Shown here: piece by piece, positions 1-9,322 of the stretch
Position numbering within the stretch: position 1 is the stretch's first letter
How the letters are laid out: each line of letters opens with the position of its first letter
Source of the DNA: an uncultured Paracoccaceae bacterium
GTDB taxonomy: Bacteria; Pseudomonadota; Alphaproteobacteria; Rhodobacterales; Rhodobacteraceae
DNA: 64,000 nt
Reading direction: 5' to 3'
NCBI GenBank assembly: GCA_947493145.1
Contig: CANLPZ010000001.1
Span: 1,144,501 to 1,208,500, forward strand
Notes under the pieces: generated by a model
The model's database searches: none
What the model saw: the letters and a program-made list of their open reading frames with translations, nothing else
What the model was told of the DNA's origin: nothing
Translations under genes and position numbers: made by a program

Positions 1-969
1 TTCAGTATATACCCAAGACGCCCAAACTGCCCGTTTTTTAGGCATAATCGATGTGTCTGAATGCAATACAATGTCGTTTGGTTGGTACTTTACCGCAGAC
101 AATGCGCGGTGTTCGTGTTCGCTTGCATCGGACAACAGCCGAAGACTGTCATCAGAATGCGTTGCGAATACAATTTGATCGAAGCCTTCCCAGTCAGACC
201 CATGGGTTTTGACACGCGGTCCCAAAACACCACGTTCGACCGATTGAATAGGCGTCCCCAACCGCAGTTCGACACCTTTTGCCTGCAAAGCTGACTCAAC
301 GCGCTTCACATATTCAATTGACCCACCTTCGACCGTAAACCATTGGTGCTGGCCTGTGTAATTCAACAAAGCATGGTTTTCGAAAAACTGCATCATCGCA
401 TGAGCAGGAAAATCTAAAATCTTTTCCGTTGGTGTTGACCAAATTGCGCCAGACAATGGCAACAAATAATACTCGCGAAACGCATCGCCCGTTCCAAGCT
501 TCTTTAGAAACTCACCAATCGTGGATTGAGGATGTTGTTTTGCAAGCTCAAGGCCGTGTTTGTTGAACTTAAAAATATCGCGGATCATTGCCAGATACCA
601 AGGCTTAAAGGCATTTCGCTTTTGAGCAAAAACCGCATTCAAATTGGTCAACCCATATTCGAATGCGCCGCCATTAATGGACGCACCAAAGCTCATGTTA
701 CTTTCGGTCACCGGCACGTCCAATTCATCGAACAACGCAGTCAAATGAGGATAGTTAGCGTAGTTGAAAACAATAAACCCAGTGTCGACTGAAACATCCT
801 CGTTTCGTCCGGCCATTTTCGTTCGGGCATGCCCACCCAATCTGTTTTCAGCTTCGAACAGAACAACTTCATGACGATCTGCCAATCGAAGAGCTGCCCC
901 CATCCCCGATATTCCAGCGCCGATAACCGCTATTTTTTGCGGTTTTACCGCGGCAATTTCAAATGGCAT
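1..969 (-). CDS. FAD-dependent amine oxidase-like protein, 3' end cut by window edge
   Basis: 323 codons are visible; the C-terminus lies beyond base 1. The N-terminus has a dinucleotide-binding motif IAVIGAGISGMGAA (about residues 13-26), then an FAD-contact stretch LGGHARTKM and the GFIVFNYANYPHL region typical of COG2907-type NAD/FAD oxidoreductases related to flavin amine oxidases. It is divergent from rpoE-chrR. In Rhodobacter sphaeroides a similar flavoprotein belongs to the RpoE singlet-oxygen regulon, together with cyclopropane fatty acid synthase and DUF1365 genes, so the next genes to the left may be those. No RpoE-type promoter could be placed with confidence on this strand. Family call firm; substrate unknown. 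Confidence 0.85.
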   Translation of the reverse strand, partial: MPFEIAAVKPQKIAVIGAGISGMGAALRLADRHEVVLFEAENRLGGHARTKMAGRNEDVSVDTGFIVFNYANYPHLTALFDELDVPVTESNMSFGASINGGAFEYGLTNLNAVFAQKRNAFKPWYLAMIRDIFKFNKHGLELAKQHPQSTIGEFLKKLGTGDAFREYYLLPLSGAIWSTPTEKILDFPAHAMMQFFENHALLNYTGQHQWFTVEGGSIEYVKRVESALQAKGVELRLGTPIQSVERGVLGPRVKTHGSDWEGFDQIVFATHSDDSLRLLSDASEHEHRALSAVKYQPNDIVLHSDTSIMPKKRAVWASWVYTE

Positions 970-1057
970 TCAACCATCACTCCGTTACGTTTTGTCTTTA
1001 AATGGGATTACGTAGTACACTGAAAATTGGATGAAAAATAAGCACAAGAGATTTTTT

Positions 1058-1087
1058 TGATCCAATTCAGATTCTCAACCGTAGACG
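1058..1087 (+). promoter_or_regulatory. Candidate RpoE (singlet-oxygen sigma) autoregulatory promoter
   Basis: TGATCC at 1058-1063 is followed by an 18-nt spacer and TAGACG at 1082-1087. This resembles the alphaproteobacterial RpoE promoter (TGATCC -35, TA-rich -10, about 18 nt apart) known to precede rpoE-chrR in Rhodobacter. It lies where autoregulation would be expected. It also means that the ATG at 1092 is too close to the -10 to be the normal translation start. Confidence 0.55.
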
Positions 1088-1196
1088 AAATATGTTACAA
1101 AGTGCACAGTCCCTTCAGGAACTTGACGGCATTTCGGCCGGACAATCCGACGTGAAAATCGCGGCGTCAAAACGCCCGATGAACAAAAGGCGCGCT

Positions 1197-1748
1197 GTGT
1201 CAAAAGAAGATGAAGAGAAACGGTTTGCTTGGGTCGCGCACATGCAGCGCATTGAGGTGCACCAAGACCAAGCCGCATTTGCAGAGTTGTTTGGGCATTT
1301 TGCACCAAGGGTCAAAGCTTTTTTGATCAAATCAGGTGCGACCGAAACAATGGCAGAAGAATGCAGCCAAGAGGTCATGGCGACCGTTTGGCGCAAAGCG
1401 CAGTTGTTCGATCCGTCACGCGCAAGCGTCGCGACCTGGATTTTTACGATTGCACGAAACAGAAAAATTGACGCGTTGCGAAAACAGCGCCGACCTGAAC
1501 CCGAAGATCTAACTTGGGGACCAGAAGCAGAGCCAGACGCAGAAGACGTCATCGCCTTGCAACAAGAGACAAAACAACTTGGGGCAGCGCTTGCTAATCT
1601 GCCTCAAAAACAAAGGGACCTAATTGAACGCGCCTATTTTGGCGACTTGTCACACAGCGAAATCGCTGCAGAAACAGGTTTGCCGTTAGGAACGATCAAA
1701 TCACGGATACGTTTGGCGCTGGACCGCTTGCGCCATTCGATGACTTAG
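1197..1748 (+). CDS. rpoE: ECF sigma factor RpoE (singlet-oxygen / photo-oxidative response)
   Basis: ECF sigma factor of about 183 residues. The sigma-2 core includes FDPSRASVATWIFTIARN and the sigma-4 helix-turn-helix includes LSHSEIAAETGLPLGTIKSR. In Rhodobacter this factor directs the response to singlet oxygen and is held by ChrR, which follows after 8 nt. The open frame extends upstream to an ATG at 1092, but that ATG abuts the proposed -10, and family members start close to the WVALMRAV-like segment (here FAWVAHMQRIE). GTG 1197 has AAAAGG six bases upstream and gives the family length; ATG 1179 is the alternative. Identity firm, start tentative. Confidence 0.9.
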   Translation: MSKEDEEKRFAWVAHMQRIEVHQDQAAFAELFGHFAPRVKAFLIKSGATETMAEECSQEVMATVWRKAQLFDPSRASVATWIFTIARNRKIDALRKQRRPEPEDLTWGPEAEPDAEDVIALQQETKQLGAALANLPQKQRDLIERAYFGDLSHSEIAAETGLPLGTIKSRIRLALDRLRHSMT

Positions 1749-1756
1749 AGACGATT

Positions 1757-2407
1757 ATGACGAATACGATCAAACATCACCTTACTGACGAATTGCTCAT
1801 GGCCTACAGCGCTGGAACGCTGCCCGAAGCATTTAACCTTGTTGTCGCCACACATATTTCTATGTGCGACGAATGTCGTGCACGATTGATGTCTTTCGAC
1901 GCAATCGGCGGCGGTTTATTAGAAGAAAACACCGTCGATATGGGGGCGGATAGCCTAGCGCAAACTATGGCATTGATTGCAGCGAAGCAGACTATGCCAT
2001 TGGACAACTCGCCAGTTATCCAAGACAGCGTTTTTCCAAAACCATTACAAGATTATATCGGCGGCGATCTGTCAGCGGTAAAATGGAAACGGGCCGGATT
2101 AGGTGTCCGTCAGGCAATATTGAACACCGAAAAAGGCGCCACGGCGCGTTTGCTTTATATCCCTGCTGGATCAGCGGTCCCCGATCACGGACACCGTGGT
2201 TTGGAATTGACCTTAGTCTTACAAGGTGCCTTTCGCGATGACGTCGATCACTTTGGCAAAGGCGACATCGAAGTCGCGGGCGAAGAGCTTGACCACACAC
2301 CGATCGCTGATATCGGCGAAGATTGCATTTGCTTGGCAGCGACGGATGCCCCGCTTCGGTTTAACAGTTTCTTGCCAAAGGTGGCGCAACCGTTTCTTCG
2401 AATTTAA
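1757..2407 (+). CDS. chrR: ChrR-type zinc-binding anti-sigma factor with C-terminal cupin
   Basis: 216 residues, the size of ChrR. The N-terminal anti-sigma domain has the zinc ligands His8, His33, Cys37 and Cys40 (spacing H-x3-C-x2-C). The C-terminal half is a cupin fold with His144, His146, Glu150 and His180, the second metal site. All eight positions match Rhodobacter sphaeroides ChrR with a shift of two to three residues, so both sites look intact. It binds RpoE in the cytoplasm and releases it on singlet-oxygen damage. It is co-transcribed with rpoE and its stop overlaps the convergent rmuC stop by 4 nt. Confidence 0.93.
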   Translation: MTNTIKHHLTDELLMAYSAGTLPEAFNLVVATHISMCDECRARLMSFDAIGGGLLEENTVDMGADSLAQTMALIAAKQTMPLDNSPVIQDSVFPKPLQDYIGGDLSAVKWKRAGLGVRQAILNTEKGATARLLYIPAGSAVPDHGHRGLELTLVLQGAFRDDVDHFGKGDIEVAGEELDHTPIADIGEDCICLAATDAPLRFNSFLPKVAQPFLRI

Positions 2408-3642
2408 TCGGCCGGTTTGGTCAATGGAACAACCGTGTCGTCCGACGGGCCTGCCAATTCTTCGAAATCAAAATTGTCTAAACGGCGGGCGCGCTTTCCT
2501 GCCTTATCTGCGCTAATTTTGATATCGGCGATATCTTTTGCCGCCTGACCAAAATGCCGATCCAAATTGTCGACCCGTGTCCCTAGCCGGTCGACATCAC
2601 CGTACAGCAAACCAAGCTCTTTGCGGATCGCGCCTGCTTGTTCCTGCATACGAGCGTCCTTTAGTATCGCGCGCATCGTGTTCAATGTGGCCATGCACGT
2701 CGTTGGCGAAACGATCCAAACACGTGCTGCAAACCCATCGCGTACCAATTCAGGAAAATTCGCATGCAGCTCGGCGTAAACAGCCTCTGATGGAAGGAAA
2801 AGTAATGCCCCATCTGCAGTTTCGCCTTCGATGATGTATTTCTCTGAAATCGCCTTGATATGCGCCCGAAGCGAAGTGCGCATCAATTTTGCCGCTTCGT
2901 TCACTTCCCAATCCGACGTTGCATTGCGCAACGCTTCATACGCTTCGAGCGGGAACTTACTATCAACGACAATCGGACCCGGAGGATTTGGCAAATGGAT
3001 CAAACAATCCGCGCGCTTTCCGTTTGAAAGCGTCGCTTGCAACGAATAACTGTCTGCTGGCAGCGCCTTTGACACGATATCATTTAATTGTATTTCGCCA
3101 AACGCCCCGCGCGTTTGTTTGTTGGATAATATATCTTGCAAGCTCAGCACATCGCCTGACAATTTTTCGATATTGGTCTGCGCCTTATCAATTGTTGCCA
3201 ATCGCTCTTGTAGCTGGGTCAACGATTGCGTCGTTTTCACAGATGACGCCCCAAGCGTTTCTTTCATCCGTTCTTGCAAATCAGACATGGCGCGGTTGGA
3301 TTTCAACGCATTGTCAGCCAGCTTTTCGGCCACTTGTGCTTGCACCGTTGCCAATCGGTTTTCCATTGTCTGAATGACATTGATCTGCGCCTGCGCTTGG
3401 GTGTCGGAAACGGTTTGTAAATTCCCTGCCAATTGCTGCTGCGACGCACCAAGCACCTGAACATCTTGGCCCATACGTGCCATTTGTTGCGCCAGTAACT
3501 CAGTTGTTTGCGCGGAGCGCCCAGCACGCCGAATGACAACGGCCAACAAGATGACCATGATCAGCGCGACCAGCGCTGCAATGAGTACGCCAATCACTGT
3601 GGGATCAGAAAAATCGACCGCTATTTCGCCAAGCTCAATCAT
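2404..3642 (-). CDS. rmuC: DNA recombination protein RmuC
   Basis: 412 residues. A single hydrophobic segment near residues 14-37 anchors the protein, a long glutamine/alanine-rich coiled coil follows to about residue 160, and then comes the RmuC domain ([44 protein letters not shown]). RmuC limits inversions at short inverted repeats and resembles restriction-endonuclease folds. Its ATG overlaps the stop of mutL (ATGA), so it is probably translationally coupled to mutL in one repair operon. Confidence 0.92.
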   Translation of the reverse strand: MIELGEIAVDFSDPTVIGVLIAALVALIMVILLAVVIRRAGRSAQTTELLAQQMARMGQDVQVLGASQQQLAGNLQTVSDTQAQAQINVIQTMENRLATVQAQVAEKLADNALKSNRAMSDLQERMKETLGASSVKTTQSLTQLQERLATIDKAQTNIEKLSGDVLSLQDILSNKQTRGAFGEIQLNDIVSKALPADSYSLQATLSNGKRADCLIHLPNPPGPIVVDSKFPLEAYEALRNATSDWEVNEAAKLMRTSLRAHIKAISEKYIIEGETADGALLFLPSEAVYAELHANFPELVRDGFAARVWIVSPTTCMATLNTMRAILKDARMQEQAGAIRKELGLLYGDVDRLGTRVDNLDRHFGQAAKDIADIKISADKAGKRARRLDNFDFEELAGPSDDTVVPLTKPAD

Positions 3643-5501
3643 GTTCTACCAAACAAACGTTCAATGTCGGAAAGTTTAAGTTCCACATAGGTTGGACGGC
3701 CATGGTTACATTGACCGGAATGTGGAGTCGCTTCCATTTCACGAAGCAACGCGTTCATTTCCTCACCGCGCATACGACGACCGGACCGGATCGACCCATG
3801 ACAGGCCACACGGCTCAGGATGGCCTCGATTTTGGCTTGCACAAGCTGGCTGTCGCCTTGATCAGATAATTCATCGATCACATCGCGTAACATCGCCTCT
3901 GCGTTGACTTCGCCTAAAATGGCTGGCGTTTCGCGAACGGCAATTGACCCACCACCGAACGGTTCGATCACAAGCCCAAGCTTTGAAAGATCATCAGCAA
4001 CCGACAATAGCAAATTGCGATCACCATCAGACAGATCGACGATTTCGGGTATCAACAATGCTTGCGATGAAACACCATTTTCGGCCATTTGCGTTTTTAG
4101 CTTTTCATAAACCAAACGTTCATGTGCGGCATGCTGATCGACGATCACCATGCCGGTTTTGGTTTGGGCAACAATGTAATTTTCATGAACTTGACCACGT
4201 GCGGCCCCAAGCGGAAAATCCTCTGGTTCGACTTGGCAGTCTTCAACACGGGCGAATACCGGCGCGGTTTCTTCGAACGCTTGATCAAAGGCGGGCGTCA
4301 CTGGCTGTATCGGGGCTTGCCCTTGATAAGCAGCCGTACGAGCGCCCAAAGACGGACGATCCATTTGGTAAACACGCGGCTGTTCCGCCGAAGTGACGGG
4401 TTCGGGCGTAAACGCCCCTAAAGTCGCTTGCGCAACCGTGGTTGATGCGCGGTGACCTGCTTCGGCCAGCGCATGACGCAGCCCTGAAATGATCAGTCCA
4501 CGCACGACACCAGCGTCACGAAACCTGACTTCTGATTTCGCTGGATGCACATTGACGTCAACCTTTTGCGGATCGCATGTTACGAACAACGCTGCCGCTG
4601 GATGCCGATCACGGCTCAGGTAATCCATATAGGCCGCACGCAATGCGCCATACAGCATTTTATCGCGAACAGGTCGGCCGTTCACAAACAGATATTGGGC
4701 AACAGACGATCCCCGTGAATACGTTGGCAACGCCGCAAATCCGGTTAAATGAAACCCGTCACGCTCCGCATCTATTCGCAGCGCATTCTCAGCAAACTCT
4801 TTTCCCAAAATCCGCGCAAGTCGGCCGTGCAACGCGTCAAACAAATCACCCATTTCGGGGTCTGCGCGAAAGGTCACACGCCCATCGCCGCCACCCGACA
4901 TATCGCGCAATGTAAACCCGATGAAAGGTTCAGCCATCGCGATCCGTTTGATCACATCCGTAATTGCGGATGCTTCGGAACGATCGGTTCGCAAAAACTT
5001 TAACCGCGCGGGGGTCGCATAAAAAAGATCACGAAGCTCAACAATTGTACCGGCGGTCAACGCGGCGGGTCGCACCGGCTCCATGTGTCCGCCATTTACA
5101 ACGATCTGATGTGCATCTTGCCCTTTTGGTCGGCTGGTTATCGTTAATCGGCCAACAGCACCCAACGATGGCAACGCTTCGCCACGAAATCCAAAGGTAT
5201 GAATATCCAACAAATCGGTGCCGTCCATTTTGGACGTCGCATGACGAGACAATGCCAACGGCAAATCCTTACCTGCGATACCACAGCCATCATCGACCAC
5301 ACGGATCAATGATTTCCCACCGTCGGAATACGACACCTCGATACGGGTCGCTCCAGCATCAACAGCATTTTCAACCAGTTCTTTAACAGCTGACGCGGGT
5401 CTTTCGACCACTTCGCCGGCGGCGATACGGTTGATCGCGGCATCATCAAGTTGACGAATTACAGGCAATTCTTGGCTTATTTTGGGGTTCGGCGAAGGCA
5501 T
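3639..5501 (-). CDS. mutL: DNA mismatch repair protein MutL
   Basis: 620 residues. The N-terminal GHKL ATPase motifs are present: [30 protein letters not shown] and [15 protein letters not shown] variable linker of roughly 90 residues follows, then a C-terminal dimerisation domain that contains [12 protein letters not shown]. This matches the DQHA(X)2E(X)4E metal-binding endonuclease motif, so this MutL probably nicks DNA itself, as in bacteria without MutH. First gene of a mutL-rmuC operon with a 4-nt overlap. Confidence 0.96.
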   Translation of the reverse strand: MPSPNPKISQELPVIRQLDDAAINRIAAGEVVERPASAVKELVENAVDAGATRIEVSYSDGGKSLIRVVDDGCGIAGKDLPLALSRHATSKMDGTDLLDIHTFGFRGEALPSLGAVGRLTITSRPKGQDAHQIVVNGGHMEPVRPAALTAGTIVELRDLFYATPARLKFLRTDRSEASAITDVIKRIAMAEPFIGFTLRDMSGGGDGRVTFRADPEMGDLFDALHGRLARILGKEFAENALRIDAERDGFHLTGFAALPTYSRGSSVAQYLFVNGRPVRDKMLYGALRAAYMDYLSRDRHPAAALFVTCDPQKVDVNVHPAKSEVRFRDAGVVRGLIISGLRHALAEAGHRASTTVAQATLGAFTPEPVTSAEQPRVYQMDRPSLGARTAAYQGQAPIQPVTPAFDQAFEETAPVFARVEDCQVEPEDFPLGAARGQVHENYIVAQTKTGMVIVDQHAAHERLVYEKLKTQMAENGVSSQALLIPEIVDLSDGDRNLLLSVADDLSKLGLVIEPFGGGSIAVRETPAILGEVNAEAMLRDVIDELSDQGDSQLVQAKIEAILSRVACHGSIRSGRRMRGEEMNALLREMEATPHSGQCNHGRPTYVELKLSDIERLFGRT

Positions 5502-5544
5502 GCCACAAGAAATAGCATAGCTTTCGCCGATTCTGAAACGCTAA

Positions 5545-6852
5545 TCAATTCGAATTGGTTAAGTTTTCAGGTTGCCCGACAACAACGAAATGCAAAGCTT
5601 CTGGATCGAAAATTTCGGCTGCGACTGTGTTGACTTGTTCAAGCGTGAGTGCATTCAAACGCTCGTTACGAGTTGCGATATAATCGATCGGCAAGCCCTG
5701 CATTTGCATTCCAACCATAATGTTCGCAATCGGTCCGTTTCCATCAAACCGTAACGGATACGCGCCTGTTAGGTAACGTTTCGCATCGTTCAATTCGTCT
5801 TCGGTAATTCCTTGGGTCGCGATACGCGCCCATTCGTCGCGAATGACCTCAATTGCCTGCGCAATCCGGTCGTTGGACGATCGGACAGAACCCAAAATCG
5901 CCTCGCCATGATCCTTGGGAACCAAAAACGTATTCACGCCATAGGTAAGTCCACGCTTTTCACGCACTTCTGTCATCAGTCGAGCGTCAAAATTACCGCC
6001 GCCTAAAACCGTGTTTAAAATGAAAGCTTCGAAAAACCGTTCATCATCACGTTCGATTCCTTCGTGCCCGAACAAGGCAATACTTTGCGGGGTTTCAAAG
6101 TCGATTACTGTGACGCCACCGCCCAATGCAAAATCAGTTTCATCCGGCATTGGGGCGCCTGTTTCAGGAAGCCCGTCGAACAAGGTGTCCAGCATCAAAC
6201 CCAGTTTTTCTGGTGTAATGTCACCAACCGCACTGACAAAAATACGGTCCTTTGCGATCACGCGATCCCGCGCTTCGAACATATCATCGCGGGTCAATGT
6301 CGCGATGCTGTCCAATGTTCCGTTTAAATCACTGCCGTAAGGGTGGTCGCCAAAGGCCGCCCCATTCAGCGCGGCCCGCGCGATGTCAGACGGGTCAGTT
6401 GTGTCCGACCGAATGACACCCTCGACTTGGGCGCGCACCCGATCGATCGCAGACTGATCAAAACGCGTGTTCACCAAAGCTTCACGCAACAAGTCAATCG
6501 CGGCATCTTGGTTTTCTGTCAAAAACTGCGCGGAGATCGACAAAGCGTCATCATAAACGTCAAAACTGTATTGGGCAGCAAGCGCATCCCGCGCTTGAGC
6601 AAAGCCTTGGGCATCCAAATCGCCGGCGCCCTCTTCCAAAGTGGCCGTCATCAAATTGATCGCACCACGTTTGCCTGCAGGATCAAGGCTCGCGCCCCCC
6701 CGAAACCGTATTTCCAGTGCTGTGAAAGGAATGGAATGTTCCTCAACCAACCATGCTGTGATCCCACCGTCAGAGGTCACCTCTTGGATTTTAACCTCTG
6801 CTGAAACAGGCAACGCTAGGGCAACAAAAACCGCAGTCAGAAAACGGATCAT
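5545..6852 (-). CDS. M16 family peptidase-like protein, non-catalytic partner
   Basis: About 435 residues from the ATG at 6852, which overlaps the TGA of the preceding gene; the open frame extends 11 codons further but without a better start. Residues 1-18 (MIRFLTAVFVALALPVSA) form a signal peptide, so it is periplasmic. It has the two-lobed M16 fold (FRGGASLDPAGKRGAINLMT; the second half contains NTVLGGGNFDARLMTEVREK), but the HxxEH zinc motif is missing where its neighbour has it. M16 heterodimers often pair one zinc subunit with one substrate-binding subunit, and this is probably the latter. Confidence 0.88.
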   Translation of the reverse strand: MIRFLTAVFVALALPVSAEVKIQEVTSDGGITAWLVEEHSIPFTALEIRFRGGASLDPAGKRGAINLMTATLEEGAGDLDAQGFAQARDALAAQYSFDVYDDALSISAQFLTENQDAAIDLLREALVNTRFDQSAIDRVRAQVEGVIRSDTTDPSDIARAALNGAAFGDHPYGSDLNGTLDSIATLTRDDMFEARDRVIAKDRIFVSAVGDITPEKLGLMLDTLFDGLPETGAPMPDETDFALGGGVTVIDFETPQSIALFGHEGIERDDERFFEAFILNTVLGGGNFDARLMTEVREKRGLTYGVNTFLVPKDHGEAILGSVRSSNDRIAQAIEVIRDEWARIATQGITEDELNDAKRYLTGAYPLRFDGNGPIANIMVGMQMQGLPIDYIATRNERLNALTLEQVNTVAAEIFDPEALHFVVVGQPENLTNSN

Positions 6853-8210
6853 TGGGCAGTCTCCTCTGCTGGTTTCTGCATCCAACCTGTCACAGCATTT
6901 TCACGCTTGAAAATCATCTTCGCGGCTTCCAAAACATCGTCTTGGGTCACAGATGCCAATTCATCGGGCCATGCCTGCACATCTGCGACAGTTAATCCTT
7001 GGGTCAAGGCCGCGCCATATTGGTTCGCGCGGGCTTCAACATTGTCGCGACCATAAATCTCTGAGGCGCGAATTTGTGCTTTGATACGTTTCAAATGATC
7101 TTCATCAACACCGGTTTCAATAAAGTCGGCGATTGCTTGATCCAAAGCGGCTTCTCCCTCAGCAAGCGAAAGTCCATCAACAGGAACAATCACCAATCCA
7201 AACGTCGTGTCATCCAAAGACATCCCGTTATAAAACGCGGATGTATAAACAGCTTGCTGTGTTTCAAATTGCAAACGCTGCCCTAAAAATGATGTTGCTG
7301 CATCACCACCCAAAAGCGCTGACAAAACTTCTAAGGACGCTGCTGTTTTTTGATCCCCACTGTCACGCTCTGGCGCAAGATATGTTCGAATAACATAAGG
7401 CTGCGCCGTACGCGGGTCCGTGTATACCAATCGGCGTTCGGACCGTTGAGGTGGCTCTTGTGGGCGAACACGTGCTTGAATGTCGGGGTTGGCCGGAATT
7501 ACACCGTAATGTTTTTCTGCAAGCGCGCGAACGTCTTCTGGCGTCACGTCCCCTGCAACGACAAGTGTGGCATTGTTTGGGGCATAATTCGCGTCATAAA
7601 ACGCTTGCGCATCCTCAAGCGAAAGCGTTTCCATCTCGTGTCGCCAACCAATAATCGGCACACCATAACGGTGGTTCATATACTGCGCGGCGTTGCGTTG
7701 TTCACTAAACAAAGCCCCCGGGTTGCTATCGGTTCGCTGATTGCGTTCTTCCAAGATCACATCACGTTCGGTTGCGACTTCGTCTGCTGACAGCCGCAAG
7801 TTGACCATACGGTCGGCTTCCATCGACATCATCAGTTCCAAACGATCCGACGCAACACGTTGAAAATACGCGGTGTAATCATAGCTGGTGAAGGCATTAT
7901 CTGACCCACCGTTTGCGGCAACGGTTGCTGAAAATTCACCCGATTCAAGGTTCTCCGTTTCTTTGAACATTAGGTGTTCCAAAAAATGAGCAATACCTGA
8001 CTTTGTTTCAGGTTCATCGGCTGAGCCTGCTTTGTACCAAAGCATATGGACCACAACAGGTGCGCGATGGTCTTCGATCACAACGACCTGCAATCCATTA
8101 TCAAGCTTGAAGTCTGTGACTGTTTCCTCCGCGGCTGCGGTGGAAACAAAAAATAATGCAATTAGGAAAGTGAAGGAGCGGATCATAACATGGGCTTTTT
8201 TCGTGGACAT
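6849..8210 (-). CDS. M16 family zinc metallopeptidase, catalytic subunit
   Basis: 453 residues with an N-terminal signal peptide (hydrophobic core at about 12-25, ending STAAAEE). The inverted zinc motif HFLEH (His75, Glu78, His79) is intact, and a downstream glutamate in ERDVILEERN is the likely third ligand. It belongs to the PqqL/insulinase-like M16 peptidases that act in the periplasm. It overlaps the next gene, an M16 relative without the motif, by 4 nt, so the two are probably made in equal amounts as a heterodimer. The ATG at 8186 (MIRSFTFLIALF) is an alternative start. Confidence 0.9.
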   Translation of the reverse strand: MSTKKAHVMIRSFTFLIALFFVSTAAAEETVTDFKLDNGLQVVVIEDHRAPVVVHMLWYKAGSADEPETKSGIAHFLEHLMFKETENLESGEFSATVAANGGSDNAFTSYDYTAYFQRVASDRLELMMSMEADRMVNLRLSADEVATERDVILEERNQRTDSNPGALFSEQRNAAQYMNHRYGVPIIGWRHEMETLSLEDAQAFYDANYAPNNATLVVAGDVTPEDVRALAEKHYGVIPANPDIQARVRPQEPPQRSERRLVYTDPRTAQPYVIRTYLAPERDSGDQKTAASLEVLSALLGGDAATSFLGQRLQFETQQAVYTSAFYNGMSLDDTTFGLVIVPVDGLSLAEGEAALDQAIADFIETGVDEDHLKRIKAQIRASEIYGRDNVEARANQYGAALTQGLTVADVQAWPDELASVTQDDVLEAAKMIFKRENAVTGWMQKPAEETAQ

Positions 8211-8275
8211 AACACCTAGGTTAGACCGTCATACCCCGCTTTCAAGCGATCATACGCGCTTGTGAGCAAAAATGA

Positions 8276-8782
8276 TCAGTTTGATGGCGGTGCCGATGGC
8301 GTTTTTACGCCAAGTTGACGCCAACGAACCAATTCAGCAAAGGCATCAAGTGCTTGGGTCGCATAGGCTGCGAAATATTTATCGCCTCGACCCAAAAAAC
8401 CGATCCGACCACGACGCTTTCGAAATGTCTCATCTTCGGCCGCCAGTACATTTCGAATATCGGGTGTGATCCCTTTGCGGCCCGCATGCGCCACCAGCGC
8501 ACGGTCAGTTGTTGGTATGCCGCCGCGCGATGCGGCTGCTGCATTCCCACCCAGTGCCGCAATCGCATCTGAGTTTGGCGTTGCGTCTGTCAGGTTCGAC
8601 CCACCAGGGGTTGGCGAAGGTAATTCAGAATAGCTTGACGGGGTTTCCAACGGTTTGGTCGGAGCAACAGAAAATTCGTCAGGTCCTGCTTTGTTGGTTC
8701 TAAAATCACGCAATCCGCGATCCTTGCCGCCACAGGCAGACAGGGTCAAAATGCAAAGCGCAGAAATCAAAACCAAACGCAT
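8276..8782 (-). CDS. DUF3035 lipoprotein, BamF-like
   Basis: 168 residues. Lipoprotein signal peptide with lipobox LSAC, acylated Cys17. The segment GPDEFSVAPTKPLETPSSYS followed by LPSPTPGGSNLTD matches the DUF3035 family, described as BamF, an alphaproteobacterial lipoprotein subunit of the outer-membrane beta-barrel assembly machine. The rest is low complexity with a conserved tail. It follows lspA, which matures lipoproteins, and precedes the M16 pair. Family recognised with good confidence; a role in the BAM complex is inferred from the family. Confidence 0.8.
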   Translation of the reverse strand: MRLVLISALCILTLSACGGKDRGLRDFRTNKAGPDEFSVAPTKPLETPSSYSELPSPTPGGSNLTDATPNSDAIAALGGNAAAASRGGIPTTDRALVAHAGRKGITPDIRNVLAAEDETFRKRRGRIGFLGRGDKYFAAYATQALDAFAELVRWRQLGVKTPSAPPSN

Positions 8783-8835
8783 TATTGCCTACTCCAAATG
8801 CAGTTACGTAGTCTTACCTGATGATTAAGAACCAG

Positions 8836-9309
8836 TCACGCAGCCTTTTTGTCGTCTTTAGTAAAGATAATCAATCCTATGGCACCAGCGAAAATGGCAA
8901 TATCGGCAACATTAAACGCATAAGGGTTTTCAAATCCGCAACATGACATGTTCAAAAAGTCAGCGACAGCACCGTATAAAATACGGTCAATGACGTTGCC
9001 CATCGCCCCACCGATCAAAAGACCGGCGGAAATATATACCCATTTGCCCTCGTCACCTTTACGAATCCACCACAAAACAGCCGATGAAATGACACAGGCA
9101 ATCGCGATCAAAATCCAGCGCGTCATTGTGCTGTCATTGGACAACAAACCAAAGTTGATCCCATAATTCCACGCCATACGGAACGTCAAAAATGGTGGGA
9201 AAATATCAATCGCAGCCAGATTGCGCAGGTCCATGACGTGCACAACAAGATATTTTGACAGCTGATCTGCCAAAAAGATCCAAAATCCGACCCAGATTGT
9301 TAACCTCAT
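8836..9309 (-). CDS. lspA: Lipoprotein signal peptidase (signal peptidase II)
   Basis: 157 residues from the ATG at 9309, preceded by GAGGAG; the longer open frame to 9414 runs into purH and is not used. Four membrane segments are visible. The two catalytic aspartates fall in NVIDRILYGAVADF and NVADIAIF, the family signatures. It cleaves lipidated prolipoproteins in the inner membrane. It lies 13 nt after purH and before a lipoprotein gene. Confidence 0.94.
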   Translation of the reverse strand: MRLTIWVGFWIFLADQLSKYLVVHVMDLRNLAAIDIFPPFLTFRMAWNYGINFGLLSNDSTMTRWILIAIACVISSAVLWWIRKGDEGKWVYISAGLLIGGAMGNVIDRILYGAVADFLNMSCCGFENPYAFNVADIAIFAGAIGLIIFTKDDKKAA

Positions 9310-9322
9310 GGTGTGTCGCTCC

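Noticed and set aside
970..1057. RpoE-type promoter for the amine oxidase on the minus strand
   Set aside because: Only TAATCC (1010-1005) resembles the -35 and no suitable -10 lies 17-19 nt away.
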